DNA of 41,891 nucleotides from a virus. The stretch is taken from positions 1 through 41,891 of the IMG/VR virus record IMGVR_UViG_3300005337_000511, one strand, 5' to 3'. This document shows positions 1 through 6,764 of the stretch, one piece after another; position 1 is the stretch's first letter, and the number at the start of each line of letters is the position of its first letter. The notes beneath the pieces are model-generated. The model saw only the letters and a program-made list of their open reading frames with translations. It searched no databases and was not told the origin of the DNA. A program made the translations under genes and the position numbers.

Positions 1-186
1 GGAGGCGGGACGTAGGACAAGCTCGATTTCGTGGCGGCCCTCGATCTCGAAGGCAGCGGTCTCGAGACGCCTCAGGAAGCTTTCGGCCCGCTCTCGATGG
101 TCTCGGCCCTCCGAGTCGAGCAACCCAGCTATTCCCTTGTCGTTGAGGATCAGCTTCTCCTCCCGCTTCAGGTCAACCAGTGGCAT
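1..186 (-). CDS. Unknown protein, N-terminal part, runs off the left edge
   Basis: An ATG at 186 opens a frame that stays open to base 1 (62 codons, no stop). The translation begins MPLVDLKREEK and is rich in Glu, Arg and Leu, compatible with helices or a coiled coil; I do not recognise a family. The ATG overlaps the stop of the upstream 26-residue gene as TGATG, so translational coupling is likely. If the two ends of the window are joined, the frame continues without a stop into the gene at 41583-41891, giving a 164-residue protein. That join is inferred from frame continuity alone. Confidence 0.65.
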   Translation of the reverse strand, partial: MPLVDLKREEKLILNDKGIAGLLDSEGRDHRERAESFLRRLETAAFEIEGRHEIELVLRPAS

Positions 187-266
187 CAGAGAACCCCCAG
201 TTCCACAAGAGCGGCGACGAAGCACGCTATGAGGCCAGCGGTCAAGATCAATTCGGTCAGGGGCAT
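186..266 (-). CDS. 26-residue single-pass membrane peptide
   Basis: ATG at 266 follows directly on the TAG stop of the upstream gene. An AGGAGG ribosome binding site lies about 9 nt before it, inside the end of that gene. The peptide, starting MPLTELILTAGLIACF, is one hydrophobic helix with almost no flanking sequence, so it should sit in the membrane. Its stop overlaps the next start (TGATG). Function unknown. The good ribosome binding site and tight coupling on both sides argue that it is translated. Confidence 0.55.
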   Translation of the reverse strand: MPLTELILTAGLIACFVAALVELGVL

Positions 267-527
267 CTAGCGGCCCTCCTTGTCCTGGGGTGTAGAAAGA
301 GCAGCAGGCAGAGTGCGGCGCAGGGCCTCGGCGGTGACGGCGACTTCGCGCTCAAACTTCCGCTCAGCGGCCTGGGTGTAAAGCTGCTGAATGCGCTCAT
401 TCAGGTGACGCGAACAAAGAGAGCCGTACATCGGGAAGCCTTTGGCCGGCTCGGTGCAGCCGTCCCACTCGCACTCACCACGCGCCCAAAGCAGCCAGCG
501 GCGACGTAGACCCTTCAGCCATCTCAT
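267..527 (-). CDS. Small Cys/His-rich protein, putative zinc binding
   Basis: 86 residues. A very basic N-terminus (MRWLKGLRRRW) is followed by a C-x5-C pair, then C-x2-H (SLCSRHL) about 17 residues later, the spacing of a single zinc-finger-like knuckle. The C-terminal half is probably helical. The ATG at 527 overlaps the upstream stop as ATGA. It belongs to the run of small Cys-rich genes in the last part of the early operon. No family recognised; a nucleic-acid-binding role would be speculation. Confidence 0.7.
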   Translation of the reverse strand: MRWLKGLRRRWLLWARGECEWDGCTEPAKGFPMYGSLCSRHLNERIQQLYTQAAERKFEREVAVTAEALRRTLPAALSTPQDKEGR

Positions 528-868
528 TGGTCGCTCCCCTCAGGTATAGAGGCGGCCTGTAGGGCGGCAGAGAGAAGGCACTCGGCCCAGCCGTCCTCGC
601 TCTGCTCGCGAGGGTCGACGTTCTGGTAGCGGGCGTTGGCGTCGAAGACCGCGGCCTTCGCCTCGTCGCTCAGCAGCCGGTCAGAGAAGTGCTTGTAGAT
701 GGATGGGAGAAGGTCGCGGGCCTTCTTGCGAGCGGCAGCGCGTTCCTCCCGATCGTCCTCGGCGAACTCCTGGTGGCCGAGGCCGTTGGTCTTCTCGAAG
801 CAGCCAGGATTGATCGCCCGCGCCAAAAGCTCGACCGTGCTCTCCGGCACCTCTACCTGCTTAGTCAT
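524..868 (-). CDS. Hypothetical protein, 114 aa
   Basis: Start chosen at ATG 868 (MTKQVEVPESTVELLARAIN). A longer open frame to 991 would overlap the upstream gene almost entirely and has an Arg/Pro-rich translation typical of a shadow. ATG 868 overlaps the upstream stop as ATGA. The protein is soluble and mostly helical, with a charged middle and a Trp-containing C-terminal segment (EQSEDGWAECLLSAAL). It resembles small early proteins of actinophages in style only; function unknown. Confidence 0.7.
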   Translation of the reverse strand: MTKQVEVPESTVELLARAINPGCFEKTNGLGHQEFAEDDREERAAARKKARDLLPSIYKHFSDRLLSDEAKAAVFDANARYQNVDPREQSEDGWAECLLSAALQAASIPEGSDQ

Positions 869-1023
869 GGTCGGTCCCTCTCGATCCGGACGCTGAGCAT
901 GTAGTGACCGAGGAGCAGGAGATCGCGGGAGACGAAGTAGCGCCGAAGACCGTTGCCCCGGCCGATCGCCACCCGCACCGGGCCGAGCCAAAACGTCTTC
1001 GACCAGCGCCCGTGCCCGCTCAT
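865..1023 (-). CDS. Hypothetical basic protein, 52 aa
   Basis: Starts MSGHGRWSKTFWLGPVRVAIG at ATG 1023, which overlaps the upstream stop (ATGA). Net positive, with a short beta-prone segment (FWLGPVRVAIGRG), but no recognisable domain. The four-base overlap on both sides and correct spacing in the operon are the main evidence that it is a real gene. Confidence 0.55.
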   Translation of the reverse strand: MSGHGRWSKTFWLGPVRVAIGRGNGLRRYFVSRDLLLLGHYMLSVRIERDRP

Positions 1024-1295
1024 CGCCCGTGCCCCACGTACTCGTCGAACTCGCGGTTGAGGAGGCGGCAGCGAGGGCAAGCGTCGTACTGATCGACGGC
1101 CGGTTCAGTGCAGAGGCACGGCTGGCCCTCGATGTACTCGTAGACCTCCCAGATCTTGTTCAGCCAAGCGTCGTCGTAGCTCTCGCCGGGCGGGAAGCAC
1201 CAATCGACCAGCGCGGCGTGAACGCTCCCGTGGTCCTCGGCTGCACCCTCTGCCCAATCGAGCGCGTCGTTGAATGTCGCCCCCTGCTTACTCAT
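1020..1295 (-). CDS. Small Cys-rich early protein, 91 aa
   Basis: The N-terminal two thirds are acidic and Trp-rich (DALDWAEGAAEDHG; WEVYEYIEG). The C-terminus carries two close Cys pairs, CLC and CPRC, about 13 residues apart, consistent with one zinc ribbon. ATG 1295 overlaps the upstream gene by 8 nt. Not recognised as a known family. Confidence 0.7.
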   Translation of the reverse strand: MSKQGATFNDALDWAEGAAEDHGSVHAALVDWCFPPGESYDDAWLNKIWEVYEYIEGQPCLCTEPAVDQYDACPRCRLLNREFDEYVGHGR

Positions 1296-1479
1296 CGGTG
1301 TGTGGCTCCTCGACGGCGTCTTTGGTTCGAACGATCGAAGGGGCGGCCTTGCCCTGGAAGAGCGCGAGTCGGTTCAGGCTGAAGCACTCGCATTCGTAGT
1401 CACGCTCCTCACCGCAGAGGCACCAACCAAGGTCGCAGTTGCGCTTGACGGCCGCTTTGTTCTCAGCCTCACTCGCCAT
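1288..1479 (-). CDS. Small Cys-rich early protein, 63 aa
   Basis: Translation starts MASEAENKAAVKRNC at ATG 1479. It contains five Cys (C, CLC, then CEC about 9 residues on), again a likely zinc knuckle. It overlaps both neighbours by 8-11 nt. The composition matches the neighbouring Cys-rich genes, suggesting a family of small metal-binding proteins encoded together. Function unknown. Confidence 0.65.
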   Translation of the reverse strand: MASEAENKAAVKRNCDLGWCLCGEERDYECECFSLNRLALFQGKAAPSIVRTKDAVEEPHTDE

Positions 1480-1636
1480 CGCCTCCCACCTCCTCGGAAA
1501 CCGGGTCGTCGTAAAGTCCTACCGTCGAGTCCTCATCCATTGGCTTGTCGCAGCCAAAGCAAAAGGCTCCGATGGGCGAGTCGCCTGTCTCGTCGGGGAT
1601 GGGCATCGGTCCGTCGCAGCGACAGAAGACGCTCAT
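1469..1636 (-). CDS. Small Cys-rich acidic protein, 55 aa
   Basis: Starts MSVFCRCDGPMPIPDE at ATG 1636, which overlaps the stop of the long upstream gene (ATGA), and ends at 1469, overlapping the next gene by 11 nt. Two Cys pairs (CRC, CFGC) about 22 residues apart suggest one zinc site. The C-terminus is strongly acidic. The compact gene-to-gene overlaps support it although it is short. Confidence 0.6.
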   Translation of the reverse strand: MSVFCRCDGPMPIPDETGDSPIGAFCFGCDKPMDEDSTVGLYDDPVSEEVGGDGE

Positions 1637-2895
1637 TCGCCTCCCACCTCCTTAGAAGAGGCAGGATCGTCCGGAAAAGCAGCGCGTATGAAGTACTCCT
1701 CGCCGGTGCCGTTCTGTGGTGGTTCCGAGGTCGCGAGCGTCTTGCGAAGCCGCATCCTTGCCTGCTCCGTTGTGTAGGTCCGGGGTCGCTCCTCCTTGGA
1801 GGTATCGGTAGCGGGGACTCGGCCGCCGACGCAGTTGGTGCAGGTGGACATGGCCGAGGGCGGTTCGTCGACGCCGCCGCCGGAGTCGTCGGCTTCGCAC
1901 TCAGGACACTCTTTGGTCAGCCGGTCTAGCTGCTCCTGGGTGCCAATCGGCGCCGCTTCCTGGCCGTGCTCATCGAGGCGTTCGCGGAGCCAGGTCGCCG
2001 CGCTCGGGGCGGTCCAATCCGGCTCGGCAGTGCGGGCAACGAAGACCGCCGCATCGAGTGCGCAACTCAACGCGTGTCGTTCAGACGCACCCCCCTCGCG
2101 CGCCTGTTCGAACCTTTTGACCGCCGCGTCCACCACGGCCCCCGAGTGGTTAATCGCATGGACCACCGAAACGAGGTAGTCGCGCTTCTCCTCCCCCTGC
2201 TCCCCGGAGGGATGGGAACGTAGACGTTTAATCTCGGCCCAAGCGTGGGGCGCAAGCATTGCCGCTGCGAAAAGATCGCCTTCGGAGCCATCGCGGGGCG
2301 TAATCGCCTCAAATAGCTCATCTAGTGCCGAGCGGCCGGACTCCTCCCAAGCCTGCTCAACTGCTTCGCGTGGCTTCTCCTCCCCGGAGGGATCGGATAT
2401 TGGCTTCTTGCCGGTGCCGTCGCACTCCTCGCAGACTTCGCGGATGGGAGTCTCGTCGTGAGGCGCATCCCCGCCGACGTACCCGCCCTGGCCGCCGCAG
2501 TTCTCGCACTTCTCCTCCCCGGAGGGATCGAGGGTGTCTAGGGCGGCGAGGTGGTTGATGGTCCAACCGAATGCCCGAGCCTCGGCCGTGAATTCGCGCG
2601 CCGTGTGGGTACCGGGATGGCGGCGGGCGCCCTCGTTGAGTTCGTCGCGCTTCTTCGCGAGCACCGCCTTCAGTCGCTCCCTCTCTTCCTCGGCCCCTTG
2701 TTTGAGGAGGGCGGCCACGTCTCCGAGGACGATTGGCTCGCGCTCGTGGTAGGAGGTTTCCGGATCGCCTTGCGGGCCACTACCGACGTAGTGCTCGTGC
2801 GGGTTGCTGATGAACGAGCGATCGCCGCAAGCGACGCAGCAATAGATTGTTACCGCCTCCTCCAGTACCTCAGTGGACCGTGTAGGACTAGACAC
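1633..2895 (-). CDS. Mosaic multi-zinc-motif protein with repeated DPSGEEK linkers
   Basis: About 420 residues. GTG at 2895 is preferred because AGGAGG lies about 8 nt upstream; GTG 2904 is also possible. Modules in order: a CC-x2-C motif (residues ~20-25); a charged helical region; a DnaJ-like zinc region with two CxxCxG-type motifs (CENCGGQGG, CEECDGTG); two helical modules; and C-terminal CPEC and CTNC pairs. Junctions between modules carry near-identical peptides (DPSGEEK twice, HPSGEQGEEK, DTSKEE) encoded by DNA repeats at 2509-2530, 2374-2395, 2185-2213 and 1788-1808. It looks like a fusion of several small early genes. Function unknown. Confidence 0.7.
   Translation of the reverse strand: MSSPTRSTEVLEEAVTIYCCVACGDRSFISNPHEHYVGSGPQGDPETSYHEREPIVLGDVAALLKQGAEEERERLKAVLAKKRDELNEGARRHPGTHTAREFTAEARAFGWTINHLAALDTLDPSGEEKCENCGGQGGYVGGDAPHDETPIREVCEECDGTGKKPISDPSGEEKPREAVEQAWEESGRSALDELFEAITPRDGSEGDLFAAAMLAPHAWAEIKRLRSHPSGEQGEEKRDYLVSVVHAINHSGAVVDAAVKRFEQAREGGASERHALSCALDAAVFVARTAEPDWTAPSAATWLRERLDEHGQEAAPIGTQEQLDRLTKECPECEADDSGGGVDEPPSAMSTCTNCVGGRVPATDTSKEERPRTYTTEQARMRLRKTLATSEPPQNGTGEEYFIRAAFPDDPASSKEVGGE
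1788..2530 (-). repeat. Four dispersed copies of a 22-bp linker-coding element
   Basis: Copies lie at 2509-2530 and 2374-2395 (identical over 22 bp), 2185-2213 (same ends with a 9-bp insertion) and 1788-1808 (degenerate). On the coding strand each contains CCTCCGGGGAGG, a 5-bp inverted repeat, followed by AG-rich sequence. All sit in the same reading frame of one gene and encode the linker peptide DPSGEEK or a variant. Confidence 0.75.
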
Positions 2896-3223
2896 CCTGA
2901 CCACCTCCTACCTGCTCGGCTACGGCTTGGAGGTCTTCGCGTGCTCGGTCCAGCCAGCGCTCGCGAGCACCTGTGTTCTCTGCATCAAAGCCACCGCTCG
3001 CGGGAATCTCGCAGTAGCGGGCGTAAAGCTGACCCGCATGCGCCTCTGCAACCTCATCGGAGAGGAGGGCGGAGACGGGGATGACCTCGATTGGGTCGTC
3101 GCCACGTTCGAGTTCAGGCGTCTCTCCTAGCGGCTCGACAATATTGCCTGTCGGCCCGCGCCAGATCTTGTAGCGCCGCTCCGGCACCTTCGGACTGTCC
3201 TGTGTGGAGGAGTTAGCAGCCAA
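2888..3223 (-). CDS. Hypothetical acidic protein, 111 aa
   Basis: TTG at 3223 (MAANSSTQDSPKVPERRYKIW) is the likely start; it overlaps the upstream gene by 11 nt. The N-terminal half is beta-prone (RYKIWRGPTGNIVEPL), the C-terminal half helical and charged (ERWLDRAREDLQAVAEQ). No recognisable domain. Part of the uninterrupted early leftward operon. Confidence 0.65.
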   Translation of the reverse strand: MAANSSTQDSPKVPERRYKIWRGPTGNIVEPLGETPELERGDDPIEVIPVSALLSDEVAEAHAGQLYARYCEIPASGGFDAENTGARERWLDRAREDLQAVAEQVGGGQGV

Positions 3224-3461
3224 GAGATCCCTGCTCCGTCAGGTAGTTGATCTGTCTACCGACTTCATGAAGCTCGCCGCGCAAGCTCGCGATCTCCTCC
3301 GCCACCCGCTGCTGTCCCTCGGCTATGGCGAGGTTGGAGTGCGTCTGGGCCTCGGCAATCAGCAGGCTGAACTCGGAGTCATCGGGACCCACTTCTCGCG
3401 CCGCCTCCAACGCCGCAAGCGCCTCTGCCTTGTGATCTACCTGCTCTGTTGTCTCAGGCAT
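3213..3461 (-). CDS. Small coiled-coil protein, 82 aa
   Basis: Start at ATG 3461 (MPETTEQVDHKAEALAALEA). The whole protein is predicted helical by composition with heptad-like Leu/Ala/Ile spacing (VAEEIASLRGELHEVGRQI), so a short coiled coil is likely. An upstream extension of the frame to 3491 is rejected because it overlaps the previous gene and lacks a better ribosome site. Confidence 0.65.
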   Translation of the reverse strand: MPETTEQVDHKAEALAALEAAREVGPDDSEFSLLIAEAQTHSNLAIAEGQQRVAEEIASLRGELHEVGRQINYLTEQGSLGC

Positions 3462-3609
3462 CAGCCCACGCCCCCAGGAACACGCCGCCAAGCGAGTGCA
3501 AGCGCTCTACAGCGAGGCGGTAGGTCGCCTCACCGGGTGCGTAGCCCTCTCCGATGAGGCGGTTGTAGATGCGGGCGATCTGGTCCTTGCGCCGGTTATC
3601 GGGTCGCAT
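3454..3609 (-). CDS. Hypothetical helical protein, 51 aa
   Basis: Starts MRPDNRRKDQIARIYNRLIG at ATG 3609, within the upstream gene's end, and overlaps the next start by 8 nt. The N-terminus (RKDQIARIYNRLIGEGYAPGEATYRL) could be a small helix-turn-helix-like or nucleic-acid-binding fold, but this is only a composition argument. Kept because it fills the gap between two firm genes with matching overlaps. Confidence 0.5.
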   Translation of the reverse strand: MRPDNRRKDQIARIYNRLIGEGYAPGEATYRLAVERLHSLGGVFLGAWADA

Positions 3610-3853
3610 CGCCGTCTCCCTTCTCTTCGTCGTTTATTAGGAGGAGGTCTGGGCAGCGTCGATCTGGGCCGGCCGTGTCGCTCAAGGATTCGTAGTCGGG
3701 GAACTCGACTGCGGCGTAGACGCCGTGCTCATCGTCGAGGAGCCGCGCCACGGTTCCCGGTCGTGCCTCGGGTGGATCGAAGCCGCTGATCTGTACCCGC
3801 GAGCCAACCTCCAAGACACTCCCTACGGCGTCATAGACGGTTGGATGGCTCAT
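3596..3853 (-). CDS. Small beta-barrel-like protein, 85 aa
   Basis: MSHPTVYDAVGSVLEVGSRVQISGFDPP: short alternating hydrophobic strands with conserved-looking Gly (VGSRVQI, GTVARLLD, GVYAAVEF), a pattern seen in small SH3-like or OB-like barrels. ATG 3853 overlaps the stop of the cytosine methyltransferase gene (ATGA), so the two are translated in sequence. Function unknown. Confidence 0.65.
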   Translation of the reverse strand: MSHPTVYDAVGSVLEVGSRVQISGFDPPEARPGTVARLLDDEHGVYAAVEFPDYESLSDTAGPDRRCPDLLLINDEEKGDGDATR

Positions 3854-5232
3854 GCTGCGAGCTCCCTTGGCTGCTCAAGGACAGGTGCAAGCAGCGAGGA
3901 GAGGATCGCGTGGGCCAGGAGCGGCGGAACGGCGTTTCCGATTTGAGTGAAGCGCTGACTTTTGGTGCCCTGCACTGGGTAATCGGGCGGGAAGGTCTGG
4001 AGGATCAGGGCCTCTTCCTCGGTGACCCTGATTGCGTTCGTTGCTTGGCTGAGGTCGGGATCGCCCGGCTGCCAGCTCGGGTCGCGGTCACGGTTCGTTG
4101 GAGCTGTGACCTCGTTGCTTCCTCTGATGGTCGACGCGGGGCGCTCATAAGTCCACTTGCTGACATCGCCTGCGACGGTGCGAGCAGGCCTCTCGGCTGC
4201 ATCGAACTCAGGGCTGTTGGCATTGGTATGGCCGGCTCGGATCCACTGATGAGTGCTCTTCGCCAAGCCGTTGGCAGTAAGCGTCGGTGCTGGCTCGCTC
4301 GTGGGTACAGGGGGTACAGGGGGTACAGGGGAGCCGTCGCCGTTTTGCTGGCGGCGGTCGTAGACCCATTTGTTGTTGTCGGCGCGGCTCGTGATGGTCA
4401 CCGCTGGCTCTCCTGCATCGCGTTCCGCGCGATCGCCACCGCCTACCGACTGGCCGCTGCGAAGTACACGCCTCCGTGCAGCGGCGCCCGCGAAGACCTC
4501 GACCCCTCCCCCGCTTCCTGTCCCCCCGCCGCTAACCGTTGGCGAAGGCGAAGGCTCGACACCGTCAACCCAACCCAACGCTTCAGCCATCGAGACCCAA
4601 GGGAGCACCTCGCCCTCCATCGTCACCTCGTAGCGTTGAGGCTCACCCTTTACGTAGCGCTGGTGGGTGGGCTTGGGCGGGTGGATCGGGGTCTCGCGAT
4701 CGGCCATGAGGATCGCCCGCTCCCGCGTCTGTGGAACCCCGTAGCGCTCCGCCTCGACCTTGCCGGTCCAGACGCTCCAGCCCTTCAACCTCAGGATCTC
4801 CGCGCAGTGCTCCCAGAACGGAAGCACCGAGGGAACCTGCTCCCAGGCGAGGAAGCGGGGCTCTAGGAGGATGGCCCAACGCAGCGGCTCTACGACGAGG
4901 GCGGAGCGCTCATCGCGCCAGGGCAGTGGTGGGACTGGCTTGCCTCGGGCTGCAGCGGTGGCCGCTTCGTAGACCAGCGGCATATCGGCGATGCCGTCGC
5001 CTTTGCCGGCGGCGGAGAAGGTCGGGCAGGGTGGGGAGCCAATGAGCAGTTCGCAGGGTGCAAAGTCGAGCGGGTCGACTTCGGAGACATCGGCCTGTTT
5101 AGTTCGCAGCCCCGCCGCGGCGCGCGTGGCAACGGCAGCGTCATCCCACTCGATGCCGAGCGGCTCGACGCCGAGGGAGTGCAAGGCGAGATCCCACCCA
5201 CCTGGCCCCGCAAAGAGGTCGATCGCCTTCAC
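3850..5232 (-). CDS. C5-cytosine DNA methyltransferase with expanded target-recognition region
   Basis: 460 residues. Transfers a methyl group from S-adenosylmethionine to cytosine C5 in DNA. Motif I DLFAGPGG (residues 5-12), motif IV with the catalytic Cys in GSPPCPTFSAAG, a motif VI variant WEQV in place of ENV, motif VIII QTRERAI, and motif X QIGNAVPPLLA near the C-terminus are all visible. Between VIII and X lies an unusually long region with five P-x2-T-V/I/L motifs (PSPTV, PAVTI, PAPTL, PARTV, PASTI), suggesting several target-recognition units. GTG start overlaps the MT-A70 stop. Likely protects phage DNA from host restriction. Confidence 0.9.
   Translation of the reverse strand: MKAIDLFAGPGGWDLALHSLGVEPLGIEWDDAAVATRAAAGLRTKQADVSEVDPLDFAPCELLIGSPPCPTFSAAGKGDGIADMPLVYEAATAAARGKPVPPLPWRDERSALVVEPLRWAILLEPRFLAWEQVPSVLPFWEHCAEILRLKGWSVWTGKVEAERYGVPQTRERAILMADRETPIHPPKPTHQRYVKGEPQRYEVTMEGEVLPWVSMAEALGWVDGVEPSPSPTVSGGGTGSGGGVEVFAGAAARRRVLRSGQSVGGGDRAERDAGEPAVTITSRADNNKWVYDRRQQNGDGSPVPPVPPVPTSEPAPTLTANGLAKSTHQWIRAGHTNANSPEFDAAERPARTVAGDVSKWTYERPASTIRGSNEVTAPTNRDRDPSWQPGDPDLSQATNAIRVTEEEALILQTFPPDYPVQGTKSQRFTQIGNAVPPLLAHAILSSLLAPVLEQPRELAA
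4303..4329. repeat. Three tandem copies of a 9-bp unit (GGGTACAGG)
   Basis: Three perfect head-to-tail 9-bp units inside the methyltransferase gene. They encode the PVPPVPPVP linker between putative target-recognition units. A slippage-prone microsatellite that keeps the frame whatever its copy number. Confidence 0.85.
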
Positions 5233-5822
5233 CCCGCTACCTCCTGGGCAGAAAGCTCAACCGTCCCCAGCGACTCATTCCCCCAGTAGTCCCAGCCGAG
5301 CCTTGGTATGCGCTCGCGACTGAACAGCTCGAGGTAGGGGCCGGGTGAGGCCTGCTCGATGAGGTCGAGGAACTCCGGTGGCTTGGCGGAGTGCTTGGGC
5401 TTGCCTCGCTCGTCGTAGGGGCGCTTGAACTCGAAGCAGGTGCCGGCGACTTTGCCGATCGCTGGGAGAGATCCGCGGCGACAGTAGAGAACGTGCTCGG
5501 AGCTGATTCCCCATGCCCCGCCGAGACCACTGCCCATTGGCTTCTTCTTCCAGGTGAGCAGGGTCGAGTAGGTGAAACCCCAGGCCCTGGCGACGGAGAA
5601 GGCCTCCTCGACGTAGCGGTTGATCGTCCAGAGGTAGAGGTGGGCGTTGTCCTCTGCCATGTCGCCAACGGGAAGAGCTTCGATCTCCTCGACGCTCATG
5701 GGCTCGTAGTCGAGCGGGCGCGAGCTCGTGCTCTGACCAGTGAAGCCTTCCCCGCCAGGATTGCGACCGGCCTTTACCTGCCACGGCGGGTCGGCAAGGA
5801 TGGTGGGATACCTATGCGGCAT
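5229..5822 (-). CDS. MT-A70-family adenine N6 methyltransferase
   Basis: 197 residues. The catalytic motif DPPW is in ILADPPWQV (residues 9-17). The fold-typical LYLW, the late HSAKPPEF and the GPYLELFSRER..GWDYWGNE block near the C-terminus match phage MT-A70 (Ime4-like) proteins. Expected to methylate adenine N6 in DNA. ATG 5822 overlaps the upstream HNH gene by 11 nt; the stop overlaps the GTG of the cytosine methyltransferase. A second member of the family is at 40727-41341, with near-identical C-terminal blocks. Confidence 0.9.
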   Translation of the reverse strand: MPHRYPTILADPPWQVKAGRNPGGEGFTGQSTSSRPLDYEPMSVEEIEALPVGDMAEDNAHLYLWTINRYVEEAFSVARAWGFTYSTLLTWKKKPMGSGLGGAWGISSEHVLYCRRGSLPAIGKVAGTCFEFKRPYDERGKPKHSAKPPEFLDLIEQASPGPYLELFSRERIPRLGWDYWGNESLGTVELSAQEVAG

Positions 5823-6387
5823 CTGTACTCACCCCCGCTGGGCATTCCAAACGCAGCCGCGCCAGCACACCCCGACCCGAGTACTCAAGGTCGAGCCGTT
5901 CACAGTGTTCAATCAGCTCGCGGTCGAGCTCGTGGAAGTAGATGGCCTCGCGGTTGGCGGTGACACCGGCGTGGAAGGCGCCGCAAAGAGGGGCGCCGAT
6001 GACGGGGGCGTAGACGAGCTTCAGCAGCTCCTCCTCGGGGAGGTGACCGAACTCGCGCCGCCACCACTGGGCTTCGATGACGTGGTGGGCCTCGACGTAG
6101 CCGGCACAGATGTGTCCCTGGCGCTTCTCCTTCGCCCAGCAACCGAGACTGGCGACGATCTGGTGGAACTCTTCGGCCGCTCGAGACTCGGCGTCGGACT
6201 GGTAGCGAAGCCGGCCGTTATTGCGCGAGGCTTTCTTGCGCGCGTTGCGCTCCATGCCGGTGAGCAGCCGCCCGTCGCAGCCCGGTTTGTCGCAGTGGGT
6301 CTCGTGTGGCTGGCGGTTGAACTCGGCGGTTTTGTAGGGCTTCACGCCCTCGCCGTCGTGGCAGCCGTTGGAGCAATAGAGCTTCAC
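5812..6387 (-). CDS. HNH-type nuclease-like protein with zinc-binding N-terminus
   Basis: 191 residues from GTG 6387, chosen because GGGGAGG lies 5 nt upstream and the start overlaps the upstream stop as GTGA. Cys/His groups near the N-terminus (CSNGCHDG; HCDKPGCDG) should bind zinc. The centre carries EAHHVIEAQWW, followed by APLCGAFHAGVTANREA, which fits the beta-beta-alpha metal HNH layout (His-His, Asn, His). It could be a homing-type or recombination-associated nuclease. Its place with the methyltransferases suggests DNA processing or modification. Confidence 0.65.
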   Translation of the reverse strand: MKLYCSNGCHDGEGVKPYKTAEFNRQPHETHCDKPGCDGRLLTGMERNARKKASRNNGRLRYQSDAESRAAEEFHQIVASLGCWAKEKRQGHICAGYVEAHHVIEAQWWRREFGHLPEEELLKLVYAPVIGAPLCGAFHAGVTANREAIYFHELDRELIEHCERLDLEYSGRGVLARLRLECPAGVSTDAA

Positions 6388-6764
6388 TTCGTCCTCCCCG
6401 ACCAAGACGACGGGGCGAAATCGAGCACTACGCTGACCAACTGCCGGCGCTGGACCGTAGTGAGGTCACAGAGCCGCGTCTCGTCGTGCGCCCAGTAGTG
6501 GCCGTGACGGCGGAGCTTCGCCATCGCCCCGTCGAACCGTTTGACCCCGAAGCCGGGGATCACTCCGCGAGCGCCGTCCTCGATCGCCGCGAAGATGATC
6601 TTCAGTCGGTAGCTGGCGAACTCAGGCGGGGCGTTGATGAGCGCCTCCGCCAGCTGGGTGGGGTCGAGTCCGCGGAACGCCAGGCGCTGCCGACGCCGAA
6701 GAGACCGAAGCCTGGTTGACTTCGCTCGCATTTCGAGAAGCCGCTCCGGGGTTGCTACAGGCAC
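6384..6764 (-). CDS. Putative mIHF-like (H2TH) DNA-binding protein
   Basis: 126 residues from GTG 6764, preceded by GGGAGGGAG. The layout is like actinobacterial integration host factor: a basic N-terminal helix (RAKSTRLRSLRRRQRLAF), a helical middle, a VIPGFGVKRF segment equivalent to the PGVG-K-A helix-two-turn-helix core, then LTTVQRRQLVSVVL at the end. Such proteins bend DNA and support replication or recombination. The identification rests on pattern similarity; the family is known in actinobacteria and their phages. It could instead be an unrelated small DNA-binding protein. Confidence 0.45.
   Translation of the reverse strand: MPVATPERLLEMRAKSTRLRSLRRRQRLAFRGLDPTQLAEALINAPPEFASYRLKIIFAAIEDGARGVIPGFGVKRFDGAMAKLRRHGHYWAHDETRLCDLTTVQRRQLVSVVLDFAPSSWSGRTK

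Noticed and set aside
1323-2114. GGTTCGAAC-like T-arm sequences (near 1323 and 2106) as tRNA hints
   Set aside because: No acceptor, D or anticodon stem could be built around them and both lie inside well-supported coding frames.
3841-4866. Long plus-strand open frame antisense to the cytosine methyltransferase
   Set aside because: The opposite strand carries a complete enzyme with all motifs; the plus frame has no domain and shadow composition. The same holds for the plus frames opposite the tape measure (21973-25810).
6538-6548. Partial late element (GGGGTCAAACG on the minus strand)
   Set aside because: Does not match the 11-mer, has no second box at 10 nt and lies in the middle of the mIHF-like gene.
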